Assembly (NCBI RefSeq): GCF_002929505.1
Contig: NZ_PJJL01000072.1
Coordinates: 186,001 to 250,000 of the forward strand
From: Cryobacterium sp. Y57
GTDB taxonomy: Bacteria > Actinomycetota > Actinomycetes > Actinomycetales > Microbacteriaceae
Reading direction: 5' to 3'
Length of the DNA: 64,000 nucleotides
Shown here: piece by piece, positions 1-8,358 of the stretch
How the letters are laid out: each line of letters opens with the position of its first letter
Position numbering within the stretch: the first letter of the stretch is position 1
The notes under the pieces: generated by a model
What the model was told of the DNA's origin: nothing
Databases searched by the model: none
The model's input: only the letters and a program-made list of their open reading frames with translations
Program-made: the position numbers and the translations under genes

Positions 1-1114
1 CGAGGATGGCAAACAGACCGGCGAGCCCAAGCTCCTCGCCGAGACTCGCGATGATGTAGTCACTCTGAGGTACCGGGGTGATCTCCGGGCGTCCCTGGCC
101 CCAACCGGTGCCGAGCAGGCCGCCCTTGGCGAGGCCGAACAGGCCTTGCACCAGCTGAAAGCTGCCGCCCTTGGCGTTATAGACATCCGGGTTGAGCGCA
201 TCGAGCCAGTTGGTGAAGCGTCCATTGACGTAGTTCAGGGTCTGGCTGGCAATGACGGCGCCACCCAGGAACAGGCCCAGACCAAGGATGACCCAGCTGA
301 GGCGGCCGGTGGCGAGGTAGAGCATGACCAGGAACAGACCGAAGTAGAGCAGGGCGGTGCCGAGGTCGCGCTGAAAGATGATGACCGACATCGACAGGGC
401 CCAGACGACGAGAATCGGGCCGAGGTCACGGAAGCGGGGAAAGCGGGCACCGAAAATCTTCTTGCCCACCATTGAGAGACTGTCGCGATTGCGCACGAGG
501 TAGCCGGCGAAGAACACAGCGAGGGCGATTTTGGCGATCTCACCGGGCTGGAAGGTAGCGAAACTGCCAAAGTGGATCCACACCCTGGCACCGCTGATCT
601 CCTGGCCAAGGCCGGGAATGAGCGGGAGAAAAAGAAGGAGCACACCGACGAGGCCGGCGATGTAGGTGTACCGAAACAGCACTCGGTGGTTTCGAATAAC
701 CAGCAGCACGACGATGGCGCTGAAAATAGCCAGGGCGCTCCACACCGTCTGGCGTACGGCGGCACTCTCCCAGCCGCCCTGCTTGTTGGCAATGTCGATG
801 CGATAGATCATGGCAATACCGATGCCGTTGAGCACCGTTGCGATCGGCAAAATGAACGGATCGGCATCGCGGGCGACGAACCGCAGCACGACGTGCAGGC
901 TGATCACCAGAACGGACAGACCAGCGCCGAGCAGCATAAGGGTCGGGTCGAGTTCACCGAGCGCGCCGAGTTGCACAAGCACGACCGCGCTCGCGTTGAT
1001 GAAGCACGCGATCAGGACCAAAAACAGTTCCAAGTTGCGCAGCTTCTGCGGCAGGTGCAGGCGACGAACCGGCCCGGTCGCTGGTTGTGCCGAAAGAGCG
1101 GATGCCTTACTCAA
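1..1114 (-). CDS. rodA: RodA/FtsW-family peptidoglycan glycosyltransferase (3' end outside window)
   Basis: SEDS-family integral membrane protein that polymerises lipid II into glycan strands, working with a class B penicillin-binding protein. About 371 codons are inside the window and the C-terminus runs off the left edge. The frame reads through many hydrophobic helices and shows SEDS landmarks: a GARVWI segment, FQPGEIAK, FQRDLGTALL, and near the edge a GGLLGTGWGQG stretch followed by SDYIIASLGEELG. The only usable start after the last in-frame stop is a TTG at 1114, preceded by a GAAGGG ribosome site and overlapping the end of pstP by 8 bases, so it is probably translationally coupled. 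RodA rather than FtsW is chosen from the pstP-rodA synteny known in actinobacteria. Confidence 0.9.
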   Translation of the reverse strand, partial: MSKASALSAQPATGPVRRLHLPQKLRNLELFLVLIACFINASAVVLVQLGALGELDPTLMLLGAGLSVLVISLHVVLRFVARDADPFILPIATVLNGIGIAMIYRIDIANKQGGWESAAVRQTVWSALAIFSAIVVLLVIRNHRVLFRYTYIAGLVGVLLLFLPLIPGLGQEISGARVWIHFGSFATFQPGEIAKIALAVFFAGYLVRNRDSLSMVGKKIFGARFPRFRDLGPILVVWALSMSVIIFQRDLGTALLYFGLFLVMLYLATGRLSWVILGLGLFLGGAVIASQTLNYVNGRFTNWLDALNPDVYNAKGGSFQLVQGLFGLAKGGLLGTGWGQGRPEITPVPQSDYIIASLGEELGLAGLFAIL

Positions 1115-2336
1115 CGATTGCGCCCTTCAATCGTTCAATGATGTCCAGGGCGTCTTCCAGAGAGCCGGCGTTGATGGTTTGTTCGACCTGCTGGCGGTCG
1201 TAGACGCGCAGGTCAGAGAGATTGAGGTCGGTCTGTTCGTAGACACCAGACAGTTTGATCGGGCCGATGTCCTGCTGCACGCCCTGATAAATAGCGACGT
1301 TGGAACCGTCAGCGCCCACGAAGTAGCGAGTCTGGGTCCATTGGTAGCCGAGAACGGTGGTCGTGACGATGCTGAGCACCAGCAGAATGACAGCGACCAG
1401 CCAGGTGACCTTGCGGCGGCGGGCGCGGCGGGCATCCTCTTCGATCAGCTCGGACAGGTAGTCCTGAGAATCAGGCTCGAAATGCGTTTCACGCACCGGA
1501 TGGAGGCGGAGGGCCGGGATGCGCAGGGCCCGATTGCGGCTGGGCTCCTCACCGAACGCGAGCGGATTCGCTGCGGAGCCGACAACGACCGGGCTGTCGG
1601 TGCGAGCAACGCCCGCACCGATGTCGACGATGACGACGGTCACATTGTCGGGAGCGCCGCCGTCGAGGCTTTCTTTGACGAGAAGGTCGGCGACATCTAG
1701 CGCATTCGCCCCGCTCGCCAGAGCTGAGGCCATGGCGTTGTGGGAGACGACGCCGGTGAGACCGTCGGAGCACAGCATCCAGCGGTCGCCGGCGATGGTG
1801 GCGAGGATGGACGTGTCGATCTCGGGGCTCGCCTCCACGTCGCCGAGAACGCGCATGAGTACGGAGCGGCGCGGGTGCACCATGGCTTCAGCCTCGGTGA
1901 TGCGTCCGCTGTCGACCAGACGCTGCACGAAGGTGTGATCGACGGTGATCTGGGACAACTCGTTATCGCGCAGCAGATAGATGCGCGAGTCGCCGATGTG
2001 CGCAATCGCGACCTCGTTTTCGAGTACGACAATAGCGCTGACGGTGGTGCCCATGCCGGTGAGTTCGGCGTGCTCGAACACGGTCTCAGCCAGCTGGGCA
2101 TTGGCGCCGATGAGGGCGGCCTGCAGGGCGAACTCGGCGTCCTGAGCGCTCGCGTATGGCTTGTCGGCCTCAATGATGCGCTTGGTGGCGATCGCCGATG
2201 CGACGTCACCGCCGGCGTGGCCGCCCATGCCGTCAGCGACCACGAACAGGGAGTGTCCGGCGTAGCCGGAGTCTTGGTTGTTGGAGCGAACCTTGCCGAC
2301 GTGGGACGCGGCTGCGCTGTGACTTACCGTCGCCAT
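1107..2336 (-). CDS. pstP: PP2C-family Ser/Thr protein phosphatase PstP
   Basis: Membrane-anchored PPM/PP2C phosphatase that reverses PknA/PknB-type phosphorylation of cell-division and cell-wall proteins. The metal-binding aspartates are visible: NNQD (D22), VVADGMGGHAGG (D35), CSDGLTG (D191) and GGAPDN (D230). The catalytic domain covers about residues 8-240. A linker is followed by an Arg-rich stop-transfer and one membrane helix at about 310-331, leaving a C-terminal extracellular tail of about 75 residues. This is the architecture and near the length of mycobacterial PstP. It lies 3 bases after fhaB and overlaps rodA, so it is part of one operon read leftwards. The partner kinases would be expected just outside the window. 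Confidence 0.95.
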   Translation of the reverse strand: MATVSHSAAASHVGKVRSNNQDSGYAGHSLFVVADGMGGHAGGDVASAIATKRIIEADKPYASAQDAEFALQAALIGANAQLAETVFEHAELTGMGTTVSAIVVLENEVAIAHIGDSRIYLLRDNELSQITVDHTFVQRLVDSGRITEAEAMVHPRRSVLMRVLGDVEASPEIDTSILATIAGDRWMLCSDGLTGVVSHNAMASALASGANALDVADLLVKESLDGGAPDNVTVVIVDIGAGVARTDSPVVVGSAANPLAFGEEPSRNRALRIPALRLHPVRETHFEPDSQDYLSELIEEDARRARRRKVTWLVAVILLVLSIVTTTVLGYQWTQTRYFVGADGSNVAIYQGVQQDIGPIKLSGVYEQTDLNLSDLRVYDRQQVEQTINAGSLEDALDIIERLKGAIVE

Positions 2337-2339
2337 GAC

Positions 2340-2891
2340 CTACCGCCGAAGCTCGAAGCTGGTGGCGCCGATCTTCACGGTGGCGTTCAGGGGAATTTTG
2401 GTCGGCACGGTGACGCGGGAGCCGGCCAGGAAGGTGCCATTGGTGGAGTCGAGGTCTTGCAACATCCACTCATCGTTCCAGAGCATGAGGCGCGCGTGGT
2501 GTGTGGAGGTGTAGTCATCGCGGATGACCAGGCTGGAGTCGCTCGAGCGCCCGATCGTGATGGTGTCGGTGCCCAGCGGAAACTCGGTACCGGCTTTCGG
2601 ACCGCTTGTGATAATCAAACGGGTGGTGTTGTGTGCGGTAGCCAAATCAGAGTCGGTAGCCGGACTGGCGCGCGCTACCGGCGCCGTGAAGGCGGCGGCG
2701 GCGGCGGGGACTGCAGCGGGAACAGCGGATAACGAAAAAGCAGGCGCGGGGGTGGCATCCGTTTTCAACTTGCGCACGCGCTGCCCGAACAGGTCGCTGC
2801 GCAGGGCATAGACGATGCCGAAGATGAACATCCAGAGCAGCAGGAGGAAGCCGAAGCGCAACACCAGCAGGGTGAGTTCACTGACGTTCAT
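2340..2891 (-). CDS. fhaB: FHA-domain membrane protein FhaB/FipA
   Basis: Small phosphothreonine-binding scaffold of the cell-division/cell-wall signalling cluster. There is one N-terminal membrane helix at about residues 7-29, a basic then Ala-rich linker, and a C-terminal FHA domain at about 105-182. The FHA hallmarks are visible: TIGRSSDSSLVI with the conserved GR and S, then STHHARL and DLDSTNGTFL. The length of 183 aa is close to the 155 aa of mycobacterial FhaB. The start overlaps the end of fhaA by 4 bases (ATGA), which fits translational coupling in the fhaA-fhaB-pstP-rodA operon. Confidence 0.92.
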   Translation of the reverse strand: MNVSELTLLVLRFGFLLLLWMFIFGIVYALRSDLFGQRVRKLKTDATPAPAFSLSAVPAAVPAAAAAFTAPVARASPATDSDLATAHNTTRLIITSGPKAGTEFPLGTDTITIGRSSDSSLVIRDDYTSTHHARLMLWNDEWMLQDLDSTNGTFLAGSRVTVPTKIPLNATVKIGATSFELRR

Positions 2892-3646
2892 GTCGTTGGC
2901 CCCCAGAATCCGCCCATGTCGTGGCGGTCGGTGCCCGGATCGACCGGTGGTGCGGCGCGCGGGTGCTCCTGGGAGTCTGGCGAAGCCTGGGCGAGGACGC
3001 GAAACACGATGCGGGTGCGACCGATCGTGACGATCGAGTCGGGCTCGAGAATGGCTTGGCTGACGGGAGCGCCGTTGAGCTGGGAACCGTTGGTGGAGCC
3101 GAGGTCGCGCACCTGGGCGCGGGCGCCGTCCCAGAGGATTTCGACGTGGCGGCGCGAGGTGCCGGTATCTTCGACGGTGATATCGGCGTCAGAGCCGCGC
3201 CCGATCACGGTTCGAGACTTGACCAGCGGGTGCCTGGTGCCGTTGATGTCGAGTACCGGGGTCCAAGCGACGCTGCTTTTGACCGAGCTGGAGTTGATCT
3301 GCACCATGCCCTCGCTGAGGCTGCGGTCGTCTTGCAGGGTGATCGTGATGCCGCCGGTGAACTGGTAGCGCTGTTCGGCACCGTGTTTTTGCACGAGGGC
3401 GGTGAGCTCGTCGAGAAGGGTGACTCCGAGCGCGCTCATGCGGGCGTAGTCCGCGTGGGACATGCGCACGGTGAAGCGATTGGGCGCGAGGATGCGATCC
3501 CGCGAGACTACTGCGGCCGTGGTGTCGAGCTCACGACGCAGCGCGGAGGTAATTTCCACCGGCTGCAAGCCCGATCGAAAGGTCTTGGCGAATGCTCCGT
3601 TGACGGCGCGTTCCAAGCCCTTTTCAAAGTTATCCAGTATGCCCAC
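2888..3646 (-). CDS. fhaA: FhaA: DUF3662 plus FHA domain protein
   Basis: Cytoplasmic phosphothreonine-binding protein; in mycobacteria FhaA binds phosphorylated MviN and influences peptidoglycan synthesis. The N-terminal DUF3662 domain covers about residues 1-115 and begins MGILDNFEKGLERAVNGAF. The C-terminal FHA domain (about 145-225) shows VIGRGSDADI, SRRHVEI and DLGSTNGSQLNG. At 252 aa it lacks the long low-complexity linker of mycobacterial FhaA, as other Microbacteriaceae-type versions do. It is the first gene of the leftward operon; tRNA-Leu lies about 350 bases upstream on the other strand. Confidence 0.92.
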   Translation of the reverse strand: MGILDNFEKGLERAVNGAFAKTFRSGLQPVEITSALRRELDTTAAVVSRDRILAPNRFTVRMSHADYARMSALGVTLLDELTALVQKHGAEQRYQFTGGITITLQDDRSLSEGMVQINSSSVKSSVAWTPVLDINGTRHPLVKSRTVIGRGSDADITVEDTGTSRRHVEILWDGARAQVRDLGSTNGSQLNGAPVSQAILEPDSIVTIGRTRIVFRVLAQASPDSQEHPRAAPPVDPGTDRHDMGGFWGPTT

Positions 3647-3998
3647 AGGTCTCCCGATCCGGTCCGTTTGGCTATGAGCATGTTACTTGTCTCGGATGAC
3701 AACCCACCTTGGGGGGCGCAAACGGCACGAACAGCCATACTACCCGTGGAGCGTGCCTGACCGAATTCCCCGCGCGTTTGGCGCATTCCGTGGGACTTTT
3801 TTGTAGGGGGCGGGCGTGGCCACACGGGTATCCGTTGGCGGCGATGGTGTCGGCGCGCCAACTACGGGCAGGGGCGCCAGGTAGGGGTGGCGCGGCCACC
3901 GGCATCGGGCGCGCTCACGCCGGATACGGCCCGCACGGGTGAGTGACGGGTGCCCGAATGGCGCTGACCCCTCTCGTAGTGTTAGCATTCCTAAGTTC
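3647..3998. other. Intergenic region between fhaA and tRNA-Leu
   Basis: This stretch of 352 bases holds no coding frame that resembles a protein. It must contain the leftward promoter of the fhaA operon and the rightward promoter of tRNA-Leu, but neither could be placed with confidence. The half near the tRNA is GC-rich. Confidence 0.6.
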
Positions 3999-4082
3999 GC
4001 GCGAGTGGCGGAATTGGCAGACGCGCTGGCTTCAGGTGCCAGTGTTCGAAAGGACGTAGGGGTTCAAGTCCCCTCTCGCGCA
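3999..4082 (+). tRNA. tRNA-Leu (anticodon CAG)
   Basis: An 84-base class II tRNA. The acceptor stem GCGCGAG pairs with CTCGCGC and is followed by A73. The D-arm contains GGCGGAATTGGCAGACGC, the anticodon loop TTCAGGT sits between TGGC and GCCA and gives anticodon CAG, a long variable arm follows, and the T-loop is GGTTCAAGTCC. CCA is not encoded. It reads CUG, the dominant Leu codon of this genome. The position beside fhaA matches mycobacterial synteny (leuT next to fhaA). Confidence 0.97.
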
Positions 4083-4124
4083 CAGCGGATGGGTGCGGAT
4101 AGCCGCACAATCCATGCGAACAGG

Positions 4125-4152
4125 CAGGGCCTTCGAGAAATCGAAGGCCCTG
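4125..4152 (+). terminator. Hairpin terminator after tRNA-Leu
   Basis: A perfect inverted repeat: a 12-base arm at 4125-4136, a GAAA tetraloop at 4137-4140 and the matching arm at 4141-4152. It lies 42 bases beyond the tRNA 3' end. There is no long T tract (TGTCGTT follows), as is common for high-GC intrinsic terminators. Confidence 0.85.
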
Positions 4153-4224
4153 TGTCGTTGACGGGCCTATCGTCCACGGCCCATGCTCAGCGCGACACTG
4201 AGAGCCGGAGCTTGCCCTGCCGCC

Positions 4225-4680
4225 ATGCCCACGAAGTTGCCGCGTCATACCCTGACGGAAACACCCGATGTAGCGAGCGCGCTCGACGCCGCCGCCAAGA
4301 AATGGCACGATTTTGCTCACGACCCGCCTCGACGCACCCTTGTTCTCGACGCGAGTATCGCGATCGCCTTTCTCGATGCGAGGGATGAGCGCCACGTGTG
4401 GCCGTCTCCCTACGGGTAGTACACGCCGTCGCTGGCTTCGCCACGAGCGCACTCACCGTCGCGGACACTCTCGGGTCTTCCCGCCAAGAATGGCGCCCTC
4501 GGCGCGCACCTGCTCGCCTCGCTGCGATCCACGACCGGCCTGCGCATGCCGGACGTGCGTGTGCTTCATGCCGCGCCGGCGGCGGGCGGGGCCTGGGCCA
4601 CGATGGATCGCCGCCTTGCCTCGGTTGCGCGCAGGCTGGGCTTGACGGTCATTGATCGGGAGTCCAACGAGGTCACCTGA
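4225..4680 (+). pseudogene. Decayed VapB-VapC toxin-antitoxin pair (PIN domain remnant)
   Basis: The ATG at 4225 opens a VapB-like antitoxin N-terminus (MPTKLPRHTLTETPDVASAL) that breaks off after about 30 codons and runs directly into the first strand of a PIN toxin (LVLDASIAIAFLDARDERH). A stop at 4417-4419 follows. PIN similarity resumes in another frame around 4398-4470 (ATSALTVADTL) and returns to the first frame for the C-terminus (TTGLRMPDVRVLHAA, then ATMDRRLASVARRLGLTVI), ending at 4680. The antitoxin C-terminus and toxin start were therefore deleted, and two frameshifts lie within the toxin. It is almost certainly non-functional. It lies just after tRNA-Leu, a common place for mobile modules. 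Confidence 0.75.
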
Positions 4681-4683
4681 GTA

Positions 4684-5553
4684 TCAGCGGTCGAGCGGCG
4701 CCGCCGTGATTGTGACGCCACTCCAGGAAATTGCCGAGGAACGGATGTAGTTATCCGGCTCCCAATCAAAGTTTAAACCCTTTCGAATCGACCCAATGGT
4801 GGCCTGGTACGAGCAACTCAGACTAAACGTGGCGGGGGCTGACGTTGAATATAGGATCACTTGGGTCAGGTCTATCGATCCGCCATTGGAGGTGAACCGC
4901 AGGGGGGGTTGGGAGGACTGGGGCTCACTCAGCATGCAGCTGACGGCATTCACCTCAGGCATATAACGCTCGTAGTATCCTTCGTCAAAAACTGGCAGTG
5001 CGACGACAGCCGGCACCGTGATCGCCCCCGCCAGCTGCACTGTGTACGCCCCTGCGGGCACCTCGAGGATTGTGAGGGTCGTCGATGTCGGATCTAATTG
5101 CGCGCTGGCCAGAGTGACAGTGCCGGTCAAGCCAGTCGTTGACGCGAGGGACGCGCTCTGCGTGAGGTCGAGCCCGGCTGCGCCGGTGGCACCCGTCAGT
5201 CCGTTCAGGCCGGCGGATCCGGCAGTACCCGTCGCGCCTGTGGCCCCGGCAGCTCCCAGAGCGCCCGTCGTACCGCCGGTGGCTCCGGTGGTTCCGGTGG
5301 CACCAGCACTACCAGTCGCTCCCACTGCACCGGTTTGCCCCGCAGCGCCCGTCTCGCCGGTTGCTCCTGCAGGCCCGACAGCGCCAGCGGCCTCAGCGAC
5401 GATTGCTTCGACCTGACTGACCGAGGTCTGATTGACCGCCGAGGCTATACCCCAGCTGGACAGCGCAGAGAGCCCCAGCGTCGCCACGGCCCCGACAGCA
5501 AGAATCGATACGAACTTAGTCTGCAGCACAGTGCCCCCAGTTATTGCGGACAC
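4684..5553 (-). CDS. Collagen-like Gly-X-Y repeat protein, membrane-anchored or secreted
   Basis: A 289-residue protein. A hydrophobic segment at about residues 14-35 could act as an uncleaved signal anchor or signal peptide. Residues 57-127 form about 23 Gly-X-Y triplets rich in GAT/GAA/GPA, with one phase break at the adjacent glycines near 93-94. The rest is a compact C-terminal domain of about 160 residues with two Cys (in VSCML and LSCSYQ) that looks like a beta-rich or trimerising head. Bacterial collagen-like proteins usually form triple-helical surface fibres; that role is inferred from the repeats alone. It ends 3 bases from the vapC remnant and has no recognised partner. The repeat codons are GC-rich and low-complexity, so copy number may vary between strains. 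Confidence 0.75.
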   Translation of the reverse strand: MSAITGGTVLQTKFVSILAVGAVATLGLSALSSWGIASAVNQTSVSQVEAIVAEAAGAVGPAGATGETGAAGQTGAVGATGSAGATGTTGATGGTTGALGAAGATGATGTAGSAGLNGLTGATGAAGLDLTQSASLASTTGLTGTVTLASAQLDPTSTTLTILEVPAGAYTVQLAGAITVPAVVALPVFDEGYYERYMPEVNAVSCMLSEPQSSQPPLRFTSNGGSIDLTQVILYSTSAPATFSLSCSYQATIGSIRKGLNFDWEPDNYIRSSAISWSGVTITAAPLDR

Positions 5554-5779
5554 ATGTTAGTCCATAATTTAAACGTAGCAGCACGGCGTGGCTAAGCGCG
5601 GGTACTCCAGAGACCCAGTACGGGGGGATAGCCGCCCCGCCAAGGGACAGCGGTCGCGCCGCACGAAAATACGGGGCACGTAATGTGACCTGCCGCGTCA
5701 GGAATCGACACCGCTGCCAGGCAGACAAGTAGCCTTACGAAGACGCTGCGGGTTTCCGCCCGGGCGAGAACGGATCGCG

Positions 5780-6724
5780 ATGACGACGGGTGCTTCCCGG
5801 CTGAACCTGGTGCGGCCGAACCGGTGGCTGCGGCTGGCCTGGATCGTACCGGCCATGCTGGTCGCTCTGACCCTCGTGGTGCTCGCGGCGAACGGGCTGC
5901 GCACACTTCCGGTGGTGGAGTCGTTCGTACTGACGCACCCCGGAACCTCGACCCATCTCGCCGCGACCCCGGTGGGAATACCGGCCTGGCTGGCCTGGCA
6001 ACACGGTCTCAATGCCTTCTTCATTCTGTTCGTCATTCGTACCGGCTGGCAGGTGCGTACAACTAAACGTCCGTCCATTTTCTGGACGCGCACGAACACC
6101 GGGTTGTTCCGCACGAAGAATCCCCCAATTCGAATCACCCTCAACCTCTGGCAGCACATCGTCTTTGACACCCTCTGGGCTGTCAACGGCATCGTGTTCT
6201 ATGTCCTGCTGTTCGCGACCGGCCAATGGCTGCGCCTGGTGCCCACCAACTGGGACGTCTTCCCCAACGCGGTGTCGGCCGGCCTGCAGTATGCCTCGCT
6301 CAATTGGCCGACCAGCACCGGCTGGGTGCACTACAACGCCCTGCAGCTGCTCAGCTATTTCGTCGTGGTGTTCATTGCGGCGCCGATCGCGCTCGTGACC
6401 GGCCTGCGCATGTCCCCGGGCCTATCCGCCCGGTTTCGCCGCCTGGATCGCGTCTTTCCCTTGCCCGTTGCGCGCAAACTGCATTTCGCGGTGCTGATCT
6501 TCTTCGTGGCGTTCATTGTCATTCACGTGACACTCGTGCTCACGACCGGTGCCCGCGCAAACCTCAACCACATGTATGCCGCGCGCAATGATGACGGATG
6601 GACCGGTGTCTGGATCGTCGTTGCCGCGCTGCTGGTCACGGCCGGAATTTGGGCGGGCGCGCGTCCGGTGGTCGTGCGTGCAATCGCGGCTCGCAGCGGC
6701 CGCATCATTCACCGGAAGCGTTAA
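5780..6724 (+). CDS. Cytochrome b/b6-domain membrane protein
   Basis: Integral membrane protein with about five or six helices, related to the cytochrome b subunits of formate dehydrogenase, thiosulfate reductase and Ni-hydrogenase. Candidate haem ligands are H75, H126, H235 and H249, each inside a predicted helix, the usual four-His pattern for two b haems. No catalytic molybdopterin or iron-sulfur subunit lies nearby, so its electron donor is unknown. In Microbacteriaceae such orphan b-type proteins are common; a role in quinone-linked electron transfer is an inference. The 3' end overlaps the convergent EI24 gene by 4 bases. Confidence 0.75.
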   Translation: MTTGASRLNLVRPNRWLRLAWIVPAMLVALTLVVLAANGLRTLPVVESFVLTHPGTSTHLAATPVGIPAWLAWQHGLNAFFILFVIRTGWQVRTTKRPSIFWTRTNTGLFRTKNPPIRITLNLWQHIVFDTLWAVNGIVFYVLLFATGQWLRLVPTNWDVFPNAVSAGLQYASLNWPTSTGWVHYNALQLLSYFVVVFIAAPIALVTGLRMSPGLSARFRRLDRVFPLPVARKLHFAVLIFFVAFIVIHVTLVLTTGARANLNHMYAARNDDGWTGVWIVVAALLVTAGIWAGARPVVVRAIAARSGRIIHRKR

Positions 6725-7488
6725 CCCGCTGCACGTCTCGACGCGAGCAGGTCCCGGCTGAGCATGGCCGCGCCGGCCGCCGCCGCGGGCATCACGATGA
6801 CGGCCGCGCCGGGAATCAGGAACATCAGGTAGGTGAGCACCCCAAAACCAAGGCTGCGGGCGCGGCCTGCGCGGAGCATCCGTCGTCGCTGTTTCAGGGT
6901 GAAACCGCGCGCATCGAAGGCGAAGCCGGTGAGTTCGAGACAGAGGATCCAGCCGCCAAACAGCGCTCCGAGAACGAGCGCGAGCAGTTGGCCGAGTCCG
7001 GGGATCAGGCCGCAGAGCAGCAGTATGAGAGCGCCCAGAACGGCGAGGCTGACCAGTCGCAGGGCGTCGGCCACGGAACGCAGCAGGCCGCGCGGGGTTT
7101 CAACCGGCGCATCGCCGAGGTTGGTTTCGACTGCGCGCCAGATGCGCTCATAGAACGGGTCGCCGACGGCGAGGGTCACGGCCACGTACGTGTACGCCAA
7201 TAAAAGGATGCCGGCGGCCGTGATCGCCGCGGCGGCTACGACCCGCATACCCGTGCGCCACGGTTCCCCCCAGCCGCTTGCGAACGGACTGATGGCCACA
7301 GCGATGGTCTCAAGGTTGATGAGCAGCACCACGATGCCGGCGAGGTAGGCAATGCCGACGATGAAAGCCGGAAGTGCGCCGAGCAGCATGAGGCGTGGTG
7401 ACGTGATCCACATTTTAAGACCGCGACCGAGAAAACCGGCCCCGGCGAAGAACTCGCGCGAGGCGCTGGGACTCGTCGAAGGCGGCAC
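6721..7488 (-). CDS. EI24-domain membrane protein (CysZ-like)
   Basis: A 255-residue protein of the EI24/CysZ superfamily. The family N-terminus is visible as FFAGAGFLGRGLKMW followed by four to six hydrophobic helices, an amphipathic middle part (LAVGDPFYERIWRAVE) and a C-terminal FTLKQRRRMLR basic stretch before the last helices. CysZ members import sulfate, but most actinobacterial EI24 proteins have no assigned substrate, and no cysteine-biosynthesis gene is nearby, so sulfate transport should not be assumed. The gene is monocistronic and convergent with the cytochrome b gene. Confidence 0.8.
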   Translation of the reverse strand: MPPSTSPSASREFFAGAGFLGRGLKMWITSPRLMLLGALPAFIVGIAYLAGIVVLLINLETIAVAISPFASGWGEPWRTGMRVVAAAAITAAGILLLAYTYVAVTLAVGDPFYERIWRAVETNLGDAPVETPRGLLRSVADALRLVSLAVLGALILLLCGLIPGLGQLLALVLGALFGGWILCLELTGFAFDARGFTLKQRRRMLRAGRARSLGFGVLTYLMFLIPGAAVIVMPAAAAGAAMLSRDLLASRRAAG

Positions 7489-7691
7489 CCTGAAACCCTA
7501 GCGCGAGGTCTGCCGGGCCGGGCTGCCGTGAACCGCCCGTGTTGCACCGGCTATCGGTGATTTCGGCGGCCCACGCTGCGAGCCGGCGGCGGGACGGAAC
7601 GACCGTAGCGTTTGCGATGTTCCGGTGGGTGCCTCGGTTCCGTACCCTGTACCCGGTACTCTCGAGGGAACAACAGTGAGAGGGGGCAGTC

Positions 7692-8327
7692 GTGACGCAC
7701 GCGCATCGGTTGCATGTCGACCTCGAGGTGTCCTGCCTGTGCTGCCTCGCGCCGCAGCCCTTTCACTTCACCTCGTTGAGTGACCAAGTGGTCTGCGCGC
7801 TGTGCGTGCACCACCTGGGGGCCGAGAAATCAGAACGTCGCGATCTCGAGCATGTTCGACTGTGGGCCGCTCGGTGGGCGGTGTCCGAGACCCGCCACGC
7901 CGATTACGTCGCCGAAACGGATGCCCTGCTCGTCGCCCGCGACGTCGATCTGAGCGCACTGCGCGATCAGGTCGCTGAGCTCACCGCGGTTGTGGCGGGC
8001 CAGTTCACGGCCGGAATCGACGGGGTGCGCGGTCTGCTGCAGAACGACCTGGTCAAGCGGGCTGAACGCAACACCGAACTGGCCCGGCGCCAGATCGATT
8101 GGGCCATGGCCGGCATCTGGCGCATCGAAACGCTGCACCACGACTCAGCGACGCAGAAGTGTTCCTGCGGGCGCACGGCGGGCAGCTGCGCCGAGAGCGC
8201 CGCGATCGACCCCCTGCGTCAGGCGCTGCGCGACTGGGAGAAGAAGAACATCGCGCTGCTGCATAACGGCCGGCGCCACGGACTGCCCTCGGACCACCCT
8301 GCAGCGCTGGCCCAGCGCATCCGCTGA
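7692..8327 (+). CDS. Hypothetical Cys-rich protein, possible zinc-ribbon
   Basis: I do not recognise this 211-residue protein. It starts with GTG at 7692 behind an AGAGGGGG ribosome site. The N-terminus has a cysteine cluster (C15, C17, C18 and a CALC pair at C35/C38) that could bind one zinc. A largely helical charged middle part follows (about 45-135), then a second cluster CSCGRTAGSC near residue 152, and a helical C-terminus. There is no signal peptide or membrane helix, so it is probably cytoplasmic. It stands alone, convergent with the MFS exporter gene. Confidence 0.6.
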   Translation: MTHAHRLHVDLEVSCLCCLAPQPFHFTSLSDQVVCALCVHHLGAEKSERRDLEHVRLWAARWAVSETRHADYVAETDALLVARDVDLSALRDQVAELTAVVAGQFTAGIDGVRGLLQNDLVKRAERNTELARRQIDWAMAGIWRIETLHHDSATQKCSCGRTAGSCAESAAIDPLRQALRDWEKKNIALLHNGRRHGLPSDHPAALAQRIR

Positions 8328-8358
8328 ACCGGCGTGCTGTGCCGTGCAGGTGCGCGGG

